Positions 32,917 through 41,606 of a stretch of 64,000 nucleotides of DNA are shown here, piece by piece (the stretch's first letter is position 1; each line of letters begins with the position of its first letter). Source of the stretch: Hyphomicrobiales bacterium. GTDB taxonomy: Bacteria; Pseudomonadota; Alphaproteobacteria; Rhizobiales; Rhizobiaceae. Location of the stretch: the NCBI GenBank assembly GCA_017305935.1, contig JAFKJU010000017.1, positions 1-64,000 of the forward strand. Reading direction: 5' to 3'. Under the pieces are notes generated by a model. It saw nothing but the letters and a program-made list of their open reading frames with translations. It was not told the origin of the DNA and made no database searches. Both the position numbers and the translations under genes were made by a program.

Positions 32917-34152
32917 TCAATCCGCCGAAGCGATGATGTCGACGAAGCGTTTTTGCGCGGCTTCGGCGGTCATCGAGGGATTGGCGAAGAATTCGGAGAA
33001 CAGGTCTTCCTTCTGCTTCTGGCTGTCGGCCGAAAGAAGCTGGTCGGTCCACTGGATGACCTCGCCCTTCTTGAGGATTTCGAGGCCCTTGCGCATGCAA
33101 TCATTGGCGGCCTGGAGATCGACGTCGCCGCGCACCGGCAGCGAACCCTTCTTGAGATTGAAGGCGACCTGCGTGGCCGGCGCCAGCAGCGTCGAGGCCA
33201 GCACTTCCTGCGCCTTGGACTTGGCTTCGTCCTTCAGCAGCGGGAAGTAGAAGGCGTCGCCGCCAGTGGCGATGACTTCGGTGACGCCGAGACCCGGAAG
33301 GCAGGTATAATCGGTGCCGGCCTTCTTGCCGGCCAGCGCGAATTCGCCCTGCGCCCAGTCGCCCATGATCTGGCCGCCGGCCTTGCCGGTGATGACCATG
33401 TTGGTCGCCTGGTTCCAGTCCTGGACATTGGTGCCCTTGGACATGCGGCGCGCATCCTCGGCGGCTTTAAAGACCTTGGCGATCTCGGGACCAGCCGCCG
33501 CTTCAGCATTCTTTTCGCCGAACACCTTCAGGAAGGTATCCTTGCCGCCGATGGCGAGCATCAGCACGTCGAAGGCGCCCGACGCCTGCCACGGCTGGCC
33601 GCCGATGGCGAGCGGCACGATGCCGGCCTTTTCGAGCGCCGGTGCGGCAGCGACGAACTCATCCCAGTTCTTCGGCACGTCGACGCCGGCCTTTTTGAAG
33701 GCGTCGTTCGACAACCACAGCCACTGCCAGGAATGGATATTGACCGGCGCGCAATAAATCTTGCCGTCGATGGTGCAGGAATCCAGCAGGCTTGCCGGCT
33801 TGACGATGTCCTTCCACTTCTCCTTGGTGGCGACATCCGTCAGGTCGCGCATCAACCCTGCCTGCACCAGCTCCTCCGCTTGGCGGCCGTGGTTGAATTG
33901 CGTGGCGCCCATGGGATCGCCGCCGGTGATGCGGCTGATCATGATCGGGCGCGCCGTGCCGCCGGAGCCGGCAATGGCGCCATCCACCCAATGATTGCCG
34001 GTGGCGTCGAAGGCCTTGGCCAGCTCGGCGACGGCCGCGGCCTCGCCGCCCGAGGTCCACCAATGGGTGACTTCCAGATCGGTCGCGCTCGCCCGGCCGG
34101 CAAGCAGGGCGACGGATGCGGCAAAAGCAGCAGTCAGCAAACGTTGTGTCAC
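32917..34152 (-). CDS. Carbohydrate ABC transporter substrate-binding protein
   Basis: A 411-residue periplasmic binding protein with a signal peptide (residues 1-23, ending ASA). The mature part begins TDLEVTHWWTSGGEAAAV, the classic start of family 1 sugar-binding proteins. It is the first gene of the leftward operon with permeases, ATPase and beta-mannosidase, so its ligand is probably a beta-mannoside or short manno-oligosaccharide. That specificity is an inference from context. Confidence 0.93.
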   Translation of the reverse strand: MTQRLLTAAFAASVALLAGRASATDLEVTHWWTSGGEAAAVAELAKAFDATGNHWVDGAIAGSGGTARPIMISRITGGDPMGATQFNHGRQAEELVQAGLMRDLTDVATKEKWKDIVKPASLLDSCTIDGKIYCAPVNIHSWQWLWLSNDAFKKAGVDVPKNWDEFVAAAPALEKAGIVPLAIGGQPWQASGAFDVLMLAIGGKDTFLKVFGEKNAEAAAGPEIAKVFKAAEDARRMSKGTNVQDWNQATNMVITGKAGGQIMGDWAQGEFALAGKKAGTDYTCLPGLGVTEVIATGGDAFYFPLLKDEAKSKAQEVLASTLLAPATQVAFNLKKGSLPVRGDVDLQAANDCMRKGLEILKKGEVIQWTDQLLSADSQKQKEDLFSEFFANPSMTAEAAQKRFVDIIASAD

Positions 34153-34587
34153 GAGTTCCTCCCTAACTGTAACGTTTCCGTAAAAAAGTTATCGCAAACG
34201 AAACCTTTCTGCAACAGCCAACCGCCGCGAAATTCACAGGCGCTCAAAATGCAATCATAAGACGTATTTTGAAATGATGGAAATTCATCTCAAATGGATG
34301 CGAAAGCGTTGGTTTTATCAAGTTTTCCGCAATAACCACACTAACTTAATCGAATTTCCCGGCTCGCAGGCCTCCGGCTTCGCACCTGCAACCATCCGTC
34401 GCCCCTCGCCTGTGGATACGGGCATTTCTATTTAAAATTGTCGACGCGCCGTCATTCTTTTCTGTTTTCCAAATGAGCGAGAAACTGTATCGTTTCAGTA
34501 AGCGGGATGATGCGGAGGAGACGCTTTTCTTCGGCTCCCGCTTGAGGCAGTGCAAACGCGGAAGACGGCAACGGGAACGGCAGGCCC
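34153..34587. promoter_or_regulatory. Divergent control region of the mannoside operon and lacI-type gene
   Basis: A 435-bp AT-rich gap between the leftward operon and the rightward LacI-family gene, so it must hold both promoters. The clearest element is the inverted repeat at 34481-34496. A second pair of AACG/AAACG-type words lies at 34167-34197 close to the binding-protein start. I see no gene in it. Confidence 0.6.
34481..34496. promoter_or_regulatory. Candidate LacI-family operator
   Basis: GAAAC (34481-34485) and GTTTC (34492-34496) are exact inverse complements around six bases, giving GAAACTGTATCGTTTC. The site lies about 90 bases before the LacI-family start. Size and arms suit a LacI-family dimer and suggest autoregulation. 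Confidence 0.5.
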
Positions 34588-35619
34588 ATGGACAGCGATA
34601 AAAAACGCGGCGGCGGGGAGAACCCGGGACCGGAGCGCCCGACCCTGAAGACGATTGCCTTCATGACCGGCCTCGGCGTGACCACGGTGTCACGGGCGCT
34701 GAAGGACGCGCCCGATATCGGCGCCGAAACCAAGGAGCGGGTGCGCATGGTGGCGCGCCAGCTCGGCTACCAGCCGAACCGCGCCGGCGTGCGCCTGCGC
34801 ACCGGCAAGACCAATGTCATCGCGCTGGTGCTGTCCATCGACGAGGAGATCATGGGCTTTACCAGCCAGATGGTCTTCGGCATTTCCGAGGTGCTGAACG
34901 GCACGCCCTATCACCTCGTCGTCACGCCGCATTCGCACAATCGCGACCCGATGGTGCCGGTGCGTTATATCCTCGACACTGGCTCGGCCGATGGCGTCAT
35001 CATCTCGCGCATCGAGCCGGACGATGCGCGCGTGCGCCTCATGCATGAGCGCAACATGCCCTTCGCCACCCATGGCCGCAGCGATATGGGCATCGTCCAT
35101 CCCTATCACGATTTCGACAACGAGGCCTTCGCCTACCAGGCGGTGCGCCACCTGGTGGAGCGCGGGCGCCGGCGCATCGCGCTGTTGCAGCCGCCGAGCC
35201 GCCTCTCCTTCTATACCCATACCCGCATCGGCTTTCAGACCGGCCTGCATGATTTCGGCGCCGAGGAAGTGCCATTGCGCGTCACTATCGACACGGCGCT
35301 CAACGAGATCCGCGATGCGGTCGAGACGCTGATGCGCTCGCCGAACCCGCCTGACGGCATCGTCTCCTCGGCCGGCAGCGGCGCCATCGCCATCAATGCC
35401 GGCATCGAGGCGGCCGGCAAGCGGCTGGGCGTCGATATCGACATGGTCTCGAAACAATCCTCGGCGATCCTCAACTGGATCCGCCCGGAAATCATCACCA
35501 TCGACGAAGACGTGCGCCTCGCCGGCAAGGAACTGGCCAAGGCCGTCATCGCCCGCATCGAGGGCCGCCCGCCCGAGGAACTGCAAAGCCTTAGCGGCCC
35601 CGAATGGCCCCAATCCTGA
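34588..35619 (+). CDS. LacI-family transcriptional regulator
   Basis: A 343-residue repressor. The HTH at about residues 19-44 reads [24 protein letters not shown], then a hinge helix ([16 protein letters not shown]), then the two-lobed periplasmic-binding-protein-like effector domain ([12 protein letters not shown] to [20 protein letters not shown]). An N-terminal tail of 18 charged residues precedes the HTH. It is divergent from the mannoside transport operon and probably represses it until a mannose-derived sugar binds. Confidence 0.92.
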   Translation: MDSDKKRGGGENPGPERPTLKTIAFMTGLGVTTVSRALKDAPDIGAETKERVRMVARQLGYQPNRAGVRLRTGKTNVIALVLSIDEEIMGFTSQMVFGISEVLNGTPYHLVVTPHSHNRDPMVPVRYILDTGSADGVIISRIEPDDARVRLMHERNMPFATHGRSDMGIVHPYHDFDNEAFAYQAVRHLVERGRRRIALLQPPSRLSFYTHTRIGFQTGLHDFGAEEVPLRVTIDTALNEIRDAVETLMRSPNPPDGIVSSAGSGAIAINAGIEAAGKRLGVDIDMVSKQSSAILNWIRPEIITIDEDVRLAGKELAKAVIARIEGRPPEELQSLSGPEWPQS

Positions 35620-35636
35620 AGCAGCTCTTTCCAAAC

Positions 35637-35675
35637 GAAAAAGCCCGCCGCGAAATTCTCGCTGCGGGCTTTTTC
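35637..35675. terminator. Rho-independent terminator between lacI-type gene and gnd
   Basis: GAAAAAGCCCGC (35637-35648) and GCGGGCTTTTTC (35664-35675) form a 12-bp perfect stem. The arms end in an A-run and a T-run, so it can terminate in both directions between two convergent genes. Confidence 0.9.
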
Positions 35676-35691
35676 AATCCATGGAAAAATC

Positions 35692-37128
35692 TCAGCGCTC
35701 GGCGCCGGCGCCGCTGCCCCAGGGGCCATGATGGGAATCGGCGCCGTCGAGGCGGTCGAAACCATGGGCGCCGAAGAAATCGCGCTGCGCCTGGATCAGG
35801 TTCGCCGTGCCGCGGCCGCGACGATAGGCATCGAAATAACCCAGCGCCGAGGCCAGCGCCGGCACCGGCAGGCCGCCGAGCACCGCATAGGAGACGGCGC
35901 GGCGCAGCGCCCCATCGGTTTCCTTGACCATCGCCGAGAAGGCCGGCGTCACGATCAGATTGGCGACATGCGGGTCTTTGGTGAAGGCCGAGGTGATCTC
36001 ATCGAGAAACTGCGAGCGGATGATGCAGCCGGCGCGCCAGATCTTGGCGATGGTCGGCATCGGCAGGTTCCAGTTGAACTCCTTGGACGCAGCGGCCATG
36101 ACCGCGAAGCCTTGCGCATAGGCACCGACCTTCGCGGCCAGCAGCGCGCTTTCGAGATCGGCGATGAAGGCCTTGCGGTCGGCAATGGCGGGCGGGGTCA
36201 CGGCCGGCAGGCCGAGGATCTTTTCGGCCGCTTCACGCTCGCCCTTTTGCGAGGAGAGGATGCGCGCCGCGACGGCCGCCTCGATGGCGGTGGCGGCGAC
36301 ACCCATGTTCTGCGCCTCGATCACCGACCATTTGCCGGTGCCCTTCTGGCCGGCCTGGTCGAGGATCATGTCGACCATCGGCCCGCCGGAAATCGGGTCG
36401 CTGGCGCGCAGCACCTTCTCGGTGATCTCGATCAGGTAGGAATTCAGCCGGCCCTTGTTCCATGCGCCAAAGACGTCGGCGATTTCGACGGCGCTCATCT
36501 TCAACCCGTCGCGCAGGATGCCGTAGATTTCGGCGATCATCTGCATGTCGGCATATTCGATGCCGTTGTGGATCGTCTTGACGAAATGGCCGGCGCCGTT
36601 TTCGCCGAGCCAATCGACGCAGGGCTCGCCATTATACTTGGCGGCAATCGAGGTCAGCACCGGCTTGACGCGCTCCCAACTTTCCTCGGTACCGCCGACC
36701 ATGATCGACGGACCATGGCGCGCGCCCTCTTCCCCGCCGGAAACGCCCATGCCGATAAAGGTCAGGCCGCTGTCCTTGAGGTTGTCGAAGCGGCGCATCG
36801 TATCGCGGAAATTGGCATTGCCCGCGTCGATCATGATGTCGCCCTTGGAGAGATAGGGCTTCAAATGCTCCATCTGCTGGTCGACGGCGTCGCCTGCCTT
36901 GATCATGATGATGATCGGCCGCGGCGGACGAATCGCCGCAACGAATTCCTCGATCGTCTTGCAGGGAATGATCTGGCTGCGCAGATCGCCGGCGCTGGCA
37001 ACGAACTCGTCGGTCTTCTCCGGCGTCCGGTTGAAAACGGCGATCTTGTTGCCCTTCTCCGCGATGTTGAGCGCGAGATTCGAGCCCATCACACCGAGCC
37101 CGATCAATCCGATTTCTGCTTGTTCCAC
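35692..37128 (-). CDS. gnd: 6-phosphogluconate dehydrogenase, decarboxylating
   Basis: A 478-residue enzyme that oxidises 6-phosphogluconate to ribulose 5-phosphate with NADP. It has the N-terminal GLGVMGSNLALNIAEKG Rossmann motif, MIDAGNANF, the substrate and catalytic stretch WLGENGAGHFVKTIHNGIEYADMQ with the Lys, and the long helical C-terminal domain. The start is GTG 37128 with a GGAGG site. The length is that of the long dimeric type. The last 25 residues (FDRLDGADSHHGPWG) match the usual C-terminal tail. Confidence 0.95.
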   Translation of the reverse strand: MEQAEIGLIGLGVMGSNLALNIAEKGNKIAVFNRTPEKTDEFVASAGDLRSQIIPCKTIEEFVAAIRPPRPIIIMIKAGDAVDQQMEHLKPYLSKGDIMIDAGNANFRDTMRRFDNLKDSGLTFIGMGVSGGEEGARHGPSIMVGGTEESWERVKPVLTSIAAKYNGEPCVDWLGENGAGHFVKTIHNGIEYADMQMIAEIYGILRDGLKMSAVEIADVFGAWNKGRLNSYLIEITEKVLRASDPISGGPMVDMILDQAGQKGTGKWSVIEAQNMGVAATAIEAAVAARILSSQKGEREAAEKILGLPAVTPPAIADRKAFIADLESALLAAKVGAYAQGFAVMAAASKEFNWNLPMPTIAKIWRAGCIIRSQFLDEITSAFTKDPHVANLIVTPAFSAMVKETDGALRRAVSYAVLGGLPVPALASALGYFDAYRRGRGTANLIQAQRDFFGAHGFDRLDGADSHHGPWGSGAGAER

Positions 37129-37262
37129 GACGGCCTCCGGTCAATATAGTATGGCTTCACATTGCCCGTTGTTGTGGCATCCAAATCCGCTATCGGCAAG
37201 GCGCAATGGTTCAAACCGATTGAATCTCACAATTTGCCGATCAAATCTTCAGGAGCAAGGTG

Positions 37263-37673
37263 ATGTCGACATATCCGGCCCGCATCGTCCATCTCTCCAT
37301 CGACCGCCCATGGAACGAGGTTTATCGCTTTGCAGCCGATCCCCTGAGGATGCCGCGCTGGGCGACCGGGCTCGGCGCCGGCATCCGGCGGAGCGGCGAA
37401 GACTGGGTGGTGGATGGCGGACCGATCGGCGAGGTGCGGGTGCGTTTCGCCATCGACAACGCCTTCGGCGTCATAGACCATGCCGTGACGCTGCCGGACG
37501 GGACAATGGTTCACAACGCCTTGCGCATCGTCCCGAACGGCGACGGCGCGGAAGCGATGTTCATGCTTCTGAAGTTGCCCGGCACTGACGATACCGCCTT
37601 CGAGGCCGATGCGCGCAATGTGATGGCCGATCTGAAACGGCTGAAGGAATTGCTGGAAGCCGGCGCGAACTGA
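37263..37673 (+). CDS. SRPBCC-fold small protein
   Basis: A 136-residue protein from ATG 37263 with an AGGAG ribosome site. It has the layout of the START/SRPBCC fold: a first strand and helix (IVHLSIDRPWNEVYRFAADPLRMPRWA), a row of strands (EVRVRFAIDNAFGVIDHAVTL) and a long C-terminal helix (VMADLKRLKELLEAG). Proteins of this fold bind small hydrophobic ligands or act as cyclases or hydratases. The role is unknown. It converges on the first PAS gene with only three bases between the stops. Confidence 0.7.
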   Translation: MSTYPARIVHLSIDRPWNEVYRFAADPLRMPRWATGLGAGIRRSGEDWVVDGGPIGEVRVRFAIDNAFGVIDHAVTLPDGTMVHNALRIVPNGDGAEAMFMLLKLPGTDDTAFEADARNVMADLKRLKELLEAGAN

Positions 37674-37676
37674 TAC

Positions 37677-38378
37677 TCAACTCGCCAGCGACCGCGTCTC
37701 GTTGACGACCAGCAGCGCGCCGAGTATGCCGTCGCCTTCCCCGCGCAGCGGCGTCGTCCGTCCGATGACCAGCAAGCCGCCATTCTTGCTGACCGTATAG
37801 CGAAAACAGCGCTCCTCGCCCCGGAAACACAGAGCCAGATCTTCGCGCAGCCCGCTCTCGAAACATTCCTCGCCGACGATCTCGGCGATATGACAGCCGA
37901 CGAGTTCGACCGGCTTGCATCGGAAAGGTTTCGCATACGCCCGGTTGGCATAGAGAACCCGGCAATCGCAGGTCAGCACCGCGACCCGTTCGGAAAGGCT
38001 GTCGAGCAGCACGTCGCTGAACAACCGCCCCGGCGCGATCGCATTCGGCACGCCGGCCGCTGCCGACGCATGCGCGCCATCTTCTTCAGCGTGGTAACGG
38101 TCGATGAGAGTCGACAGTGCGTTCGCATGGCGAAGCACGCTGGCCCTGTCCTCCGCCTCCTCCCGGATCAGCGTGTTGACGAAACCCAATTGCCGGCGGA
38201 TTCCGGCAGATGTCTCCGCCCGGTGGTCCACAATGGCATGGATCAGCGGTTCGATCTCGCGGTCCAGAATGGCGACCAGCGCGTCGTCACCGAGGAAAAC
38301 GGCGCGCCGCAACTGCGCCGTCTTCGTATCGAAAGCCTCCAAAAGCGACAAAAGCTCCATTTCGGCTTTCTCAGGCAT
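37677..38378 (-). CDS. PAS-domain protein, paralogue 1
   Basis: A 233-residue protein. The N-terminal 100 residues are helical (LLSLLEAFDTKTAQLRRAVFLGDDALVAILDREIEPL). A PAS domain follows from about residue 125 (LLDSLSERVAVLTCDCRVLYANRAYAKPF..PVELVGCHIAEIVG), with a C-terminal strand region on reuse of FRYTVSKNGG. No kinase, GGDEF, EAL or DNA-binding domain is attached, so it may be an adaptor or one-domain sensor. The neighbour at 38637 is clearly a paralogue with the same layout. Start at ATG 38378; a GTG nine bases earlier is possible. Confidence 0.78.
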   Translation of the reverse strand: MPEKAEMELLSLLEAFDTKTAQLRRAVFLGDDALVAILDREIEPLIHAIVDHRAETSAGIRRQLGFVNTLIREEAEDRASVLRHANALSTLIDRYHAEEDGAHASAAAGVPNAIAPGRLFSDVLLDSLSERVAVLTCDCRVLYANRAYAKPFRCKPVELVGCHIAEIVGEECFESGLREDLALCFRGEERCFRYTVSKNGGLLVIGRTTPLRGEGDGILGALLVVNETRSLAS

Positions 38379-38495
38379 GGGTAGCACTCAAGTTATGCAC
38401 GGCGACGTAGAAGACGTGCTGCACTTTCGATCCGGCGATGACGTCATCCATAACCAATCGAGTCTTTAGCGACAAGTATTGAGGGAACAGGCAAC

Positions 38496-38529
38496 TGTGC
38501 CAAAATTGCACAATGTCAATTTTGGCACA
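38496..38529. promoter_or_regulatory. Perfect 13-bp inverted repeat between the PAS genes
   Basis: TGTGCCAAAATTG (38496-38508) and CAATTTTGGCACA (38517-38529) are exact inverse complements with an eight-base spacer. The site lies about 120 bases upstream of the first PAS gene (paralogue 1) and 108 bases downstream of the second. It could be an operator of paralogue 1 or a terminator of paralogue 2; the lack of a T-run favours an operator. Confidence 0.6.
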
Positions 38530-38636
38530 ACAAAACCCCTGAAAACCTTGGGGCCTTCGTTGCGGAATTACAAAATCGGGACAACCCGCATGGGAAAAAT
38601 CGGCTTTTCCATGTGACCCGGGCTGTCAGCGCCGCA

Positions 38637-39359
38637 TCAGGCGGCGCGATTCCCCGGCTGGCGACGGTCGGCGATCTCTTCCATCAGCACCAGTGCGCCG
38701 ATCACCCGTGAGGACGGCGAGCGATAGGGCGACAGGCGGCACCGCAGCACGCGCGTTCGGTCATCGACTGCTTCGGCAAAGGTATAGTCGACGGTCTCGC
38801 CGAGGAAGGTATTGTCCAGCCTCTCCTTGAAACCCTGCGAGAAACGGTGCAGGCCGATGACTTCGCCGATATGCACGCCGTTTAGTTCCTCCGGCCGCCG
38901 ATCCCAACTGCGCGCATCGTTTTCATTGCAGTAGAGATAGCGATAATCGGTGGAGATCACGCAGACACGATTCGGCAGGCGATCCAGCATGGTGATGTCG
39001 AGCAGGCCGCGTTCTGCACGGCTGCGCGAGGTCACCGTTACCGGCGCGGCGTCCACGACATGATGGTAAAGATCGCTGATCGGGCGCGGGCGCAGATGAC
39101 GCTCGACAATGCGTTGCAGATTGTCGGCATGGCGCAGCACGCAGGAGCGATCTTCGGCCTCGACCTTCAGCAATTCGATGGCAAGGCCCACTTGCATCTG
39201 CACTTCGACGGCGTTGGTCGCCTTATGCTCGAAAATCGCTTCCAGCAAGGATTCAACATCCCGATCGATTCCGCCCAGCATCTGCTCGTCGCCAGCGGCG
39301 ACGGCGCGCTTCAAACGCGCATACCGGGTCCAAAAAAGATCGATCAAGTCCTTCAACAT
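38637..39359 (-). CDS. PAS-domain protein, paralogue 2
   Basis: A 240-residue protein with the same layout as its neighbour. A helical N-terminal part (YARLKRAVAAGDEQMLGGIDRDVESLLEAI) is followed by a shared VEAEDRSCVLRHADNL helix that matches EEAEDRASVLRHANAL in paralogue 1. A PAS domain then runs from about residue 125 (MLDRLPNRVCVISTDYRYLYCNENDARSWDRRPEELNGVHIGEVIG). No output domain is attached. The two genes are tandem duplicates on the minus strand, separated by 258 bases with a perfect inverted repeat. Confidence 0.78.
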   Translation of the reverse strand: MLKDLIDLFWTRYARLKRAVAAGDEQMLGGIDRDVESLLEAIFEHKATNAVEVQMQVGLAIELLKVEAEDRSCVLRHADNLQRIVERHLRPRPISDLYHHVVDAAPVTVTSRSRAERGLLDITMLDRLPNRVCVISTDYRYLYCNENDARSWDRRPEELNGVHIGEVIGLHRFSQGFKERLDNTFLGETVDYTFAEAVDDRTRVLRCRLSPYRSPSSRVIGALVLMEEIADRRQPGNRAA

Positions 39360-39591
39360 CGGCTCTCCTGCCTATTTCCCGCAACGCCCCCACAAGCGTC
39401 CGAACTTCAACGCGCACGCATGTCCAGACAGGCCCTACCCTCAAGGCGCCCGCTTGCGACATCCCATCCGCGCGACGGGAGCGACACTCTAAGACACGCG
39501 CGACCGCGTTCAATTGCAGGATATTGCAGGCTCAAACTTGGGCGAAGCTGGGCGGTTTTGCCCAGATATGAGCAATTGACCAAACAAACCG

Positions 39592-40515
39592 TCAGAGCGT
39601 GTGCTTGATGTTCCAGCGATCATGATACCACAACCATTGGTCGGGGTATTCCCGCACCCAAGCCTCGACCCGATCGTTGAGAAGCTGGGCGGTGGCCGTC
39701 ACGTCGAGACGCCCCTTTTCGTCGCGCGGCAGCGTGATCGCGGGTTCCAGTTCCAGCCGGTAGCGGTTGCCAGGCAGGCGGATGCAGCGGGCGGGATAGA
39801 CCTCGCAGCCGAACTGCCGCACCAGCTTGGCGAGCAGCGGATTGGTCTGTACCGGCTGCCCGAAGAACCGCGTCTCGACGCCGCGCGTGAATTTCTGGTC
39901 GACAAGCACGCCGACGCTGCCGCCCGCCTCCAGCGTCCGCGCCAGCGCAAAGGACGAGCCGGCATGCGAAGGCACCAGATGGCCCATGCGGGCAGCGCGG
40001 AACTGAAACACCTTTTCGGCGATATACGGATTGTTCGGCGGCCGGAACAACACGGTCACGTCGACGCCGAAGGCAGCGCCGGCCACCGGCAGCAGCTCGA
40101 AATTCGCCGTATGCGCCGTAAAGACGATGAAGGGTCGCGGATTGTCGCGCAGATCCATGAAGATCGGAATGCCCGAGACCTCGACACGGCCCGGCTTGTC
40201 CTGTGCCGGATCGAAATCGAAAAGCTGGTCGAGGAAGACATATTCCGCCGCCAGCCGCCCCATATTGCCCCAGCTATTGAGGGCAATAGTTTCGATTTCC
40301 GCCTCGGATTTCTCCGGAAAGGCATTGCGCAGGTTGCGCAACATCAGCTTGTGGCGGCGCAGGCGCGGCCCGATGGCCCGCGTCAGCCGGTCGGCGAAAT
40401 TGATCGCCGTATCGGCCGGCAGCAGTTTCAGGATGTTGAGAAACCCGAAGGCGAGCTGCGCCACCAGCCATTGCCGGAAGCTGCGAAAGCCCAGGACGAG
40501 CCGGGTGATGACCAT
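39592..40515 (-). CDS. lpxXL: Lipid A very-long-chain acyltransferase LpxXL
   Basis: A 307-residue member of the LpxL/HtrB acyltransferase family with the HX4E catalytic motif (FTAHTANFELL) and the later VLVDQKFTRGVETRFFGQP segment. An N-terminal hydrophobic helix anchors it to the inner membrane. In rhizobia LpxXL transfers 27-hydroxyoctacosanoate from AcpXL to lipid A. The identification is secured by the neighbours. The start is ATG 40515 or GTG 40521, ten to four bases after the fabXL stop. Confidence 0.93.
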   Translation of the reverse strand: MVITRLVLGFRSFRQWLVAQLAFGFLNILKLLPADTAINFADRLTRAIGPRLRRHKLMLRNLRNAFPEKSEAEIETIALNSWGNMGRLAAEYVFLDQLFDFDPAQDKPGRVEVSGIPIFMDLRDNPRPFIVFTAHTANFELLPVAGAAFGVDVTVLFRPPNNPYIAEKVFQFRAARMGHLVPSHAGSSFALARTLEAGGSVGVLVDQKFTRGVETRFFGQPVQTNPLLAKLVRQFGCEVYPARCIRLPGNRYRLELEPAITLPRDEKGRLDVTATAQLLNDRVEAWVREYPDQWLWYHDRWNIKHTL

Positions 40516-40525
40516 CCGCACTGGA

Positions 40526-41554
40526 TCAGTCCATCCGCAGAATGATCTTGCCAAAAATCTGGCGGCTTTCCATGCGCTCCAACGCCCGGCCGATATCCTC
40601 GAAGCTGACTTCGGTGTCGATGACCGAATGCACAAGGCCGCGCGCCATCTTCTGCATGGCATCCGCCATGTTTTCCATGCGGCAACCGAAGGAGCCGAGC
40701 AGCTTCAGTTGCTGCTGGAACAGCATCATCAGGTTGAGGTCGGTTGATACGCCAGACGTCGAGCCGCAGGTGACCAGGCGGCCGCCGCGCTTCAGGCAGA
40801 GCATCGAGCCCGCCCAGGTGTCCTTGCCGACATGTTCGAAGACGACGTCGACGCCCTTCTTCTTCGTCAGCTTGCGCACCACGCCCTCGAAACGATCCGT
40901 GCGATAATTGATGACGTGATCGGCGCCCAGCGCCCTGGCCTTCTCGATCTTGTCGTCGGAGCCGACGGTCGTGATGACCGTGCAGCCCATCTTGTGAGCA
41001 AGCTGAATCGCCGCCGTGCCGATACCCGAACCACCGGCATGGACGAGGATCGTCTCGCCGGGCTCCAGCTTGGCATTGTCGAACAGCATATGCTCGACGG
41101 TGCCGAAGGTCACCGGCGCAAGTGCGGCATCAATGGCCGAGACGCCGGGCGGGGCCGGAACCAGCAGGCGGGCCGGCAGGTTGACCTTCTCCTGGGCGAA
41201 ACCATCGAGATGGAAACCATGGACGCCGCCGACATGTTCGCAGAGATTGTCGCGGCCTTCACGGCAGGGACGGCAGAGGCCGCAGGTGCGCGCGCCATAG
41301 ATCGAGACGAGCTGTCCGGGCAGCACATTGGCGACGCCGGGGCCGAGCGTTTCGACCACGCCGGAGGCCTCCGCACCGATGACCAGCGGCATCTTGCGCT
41401 TGGCGAACGCCATGCCGCGCCAGCCCCAGACGTCGATATGGTTGAGCGCCACCGCCTTGACGCGCAGCGTCACCTCGCCGGGACCGGGCGCTTCCGGCTC
41501 GGGCAGGTCGACGCTTTCCAGCCGGCGGTCTTCGATCAGTTGCAGCGCGCGCAT
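40526..41554 (-). CDS. fabXL: Zinc-type alcohol dehydrogenase of the acpXL cluster (FabXL)
   Basis: A 342-residue medium-chain dehydrogenase/reductase from ATG 41554. It has the GHE-region equivalent VIGAEASGVVETLG, the structural zinc Cys cluster CGLCRPCREGRDNLCEH and the nucleotide-binding VHAGGSGIGTAAIQLAHKMG motif. In the conserved rhizobial acpXL cluster this gene is thought to act in making the very-long hydroxy acyl chain, perhaps as an enoyl reductase-type step. The exact reaction is not certain. Confidence 0.88.
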   Translation of the reverse strand: MRALQLIEDRRLESVDLPEPEAPGPGEVTLRVKAVALNHIDVWGWRGMAFAKRKMPLVIGAEASGVVETLGPGVANVLPGQLVSIYGARTCGLCRPCREGRDNLCEHVGGVHGFHLDGFAQEKVNLPARLLVPAPPGVSAIDAALAPVTFGTVEHMLFDNAKLEPGETILVHAGGSGIGTAAIQLAHKMGCTVITTVGSDDKIEKARALGADHVINYRTDRFEGVVRKLTKKKGVDVVFEHVGKDTWAGSMLCLKRGGRLVTCGSTSGVSTDLNLMMLFQQQLKLLGSFGCRMENMADAMQKMARGLVHSVIDTEVSFEDIGRALERMESRQIFGKIILRMD

Positions 41555-41606
41555 ATCATATCCCCCGCGCCCGAGGCGCATTCACAAAATTTCGAGTTGC
41601 CGGCAA

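Noticed and set aside
34690-35634. Minus-strand frame opposite the LacI-family gene
   Set aside because: It has antisense composition and lies wholly within a recognised regulator gene.
39548-39565. CTGGGC/GCCCAG hairpin after lpxXL
   Set aside because: The stem is only six base pairs and no T-run follows on the minus strand, so I do not call it a terminator.
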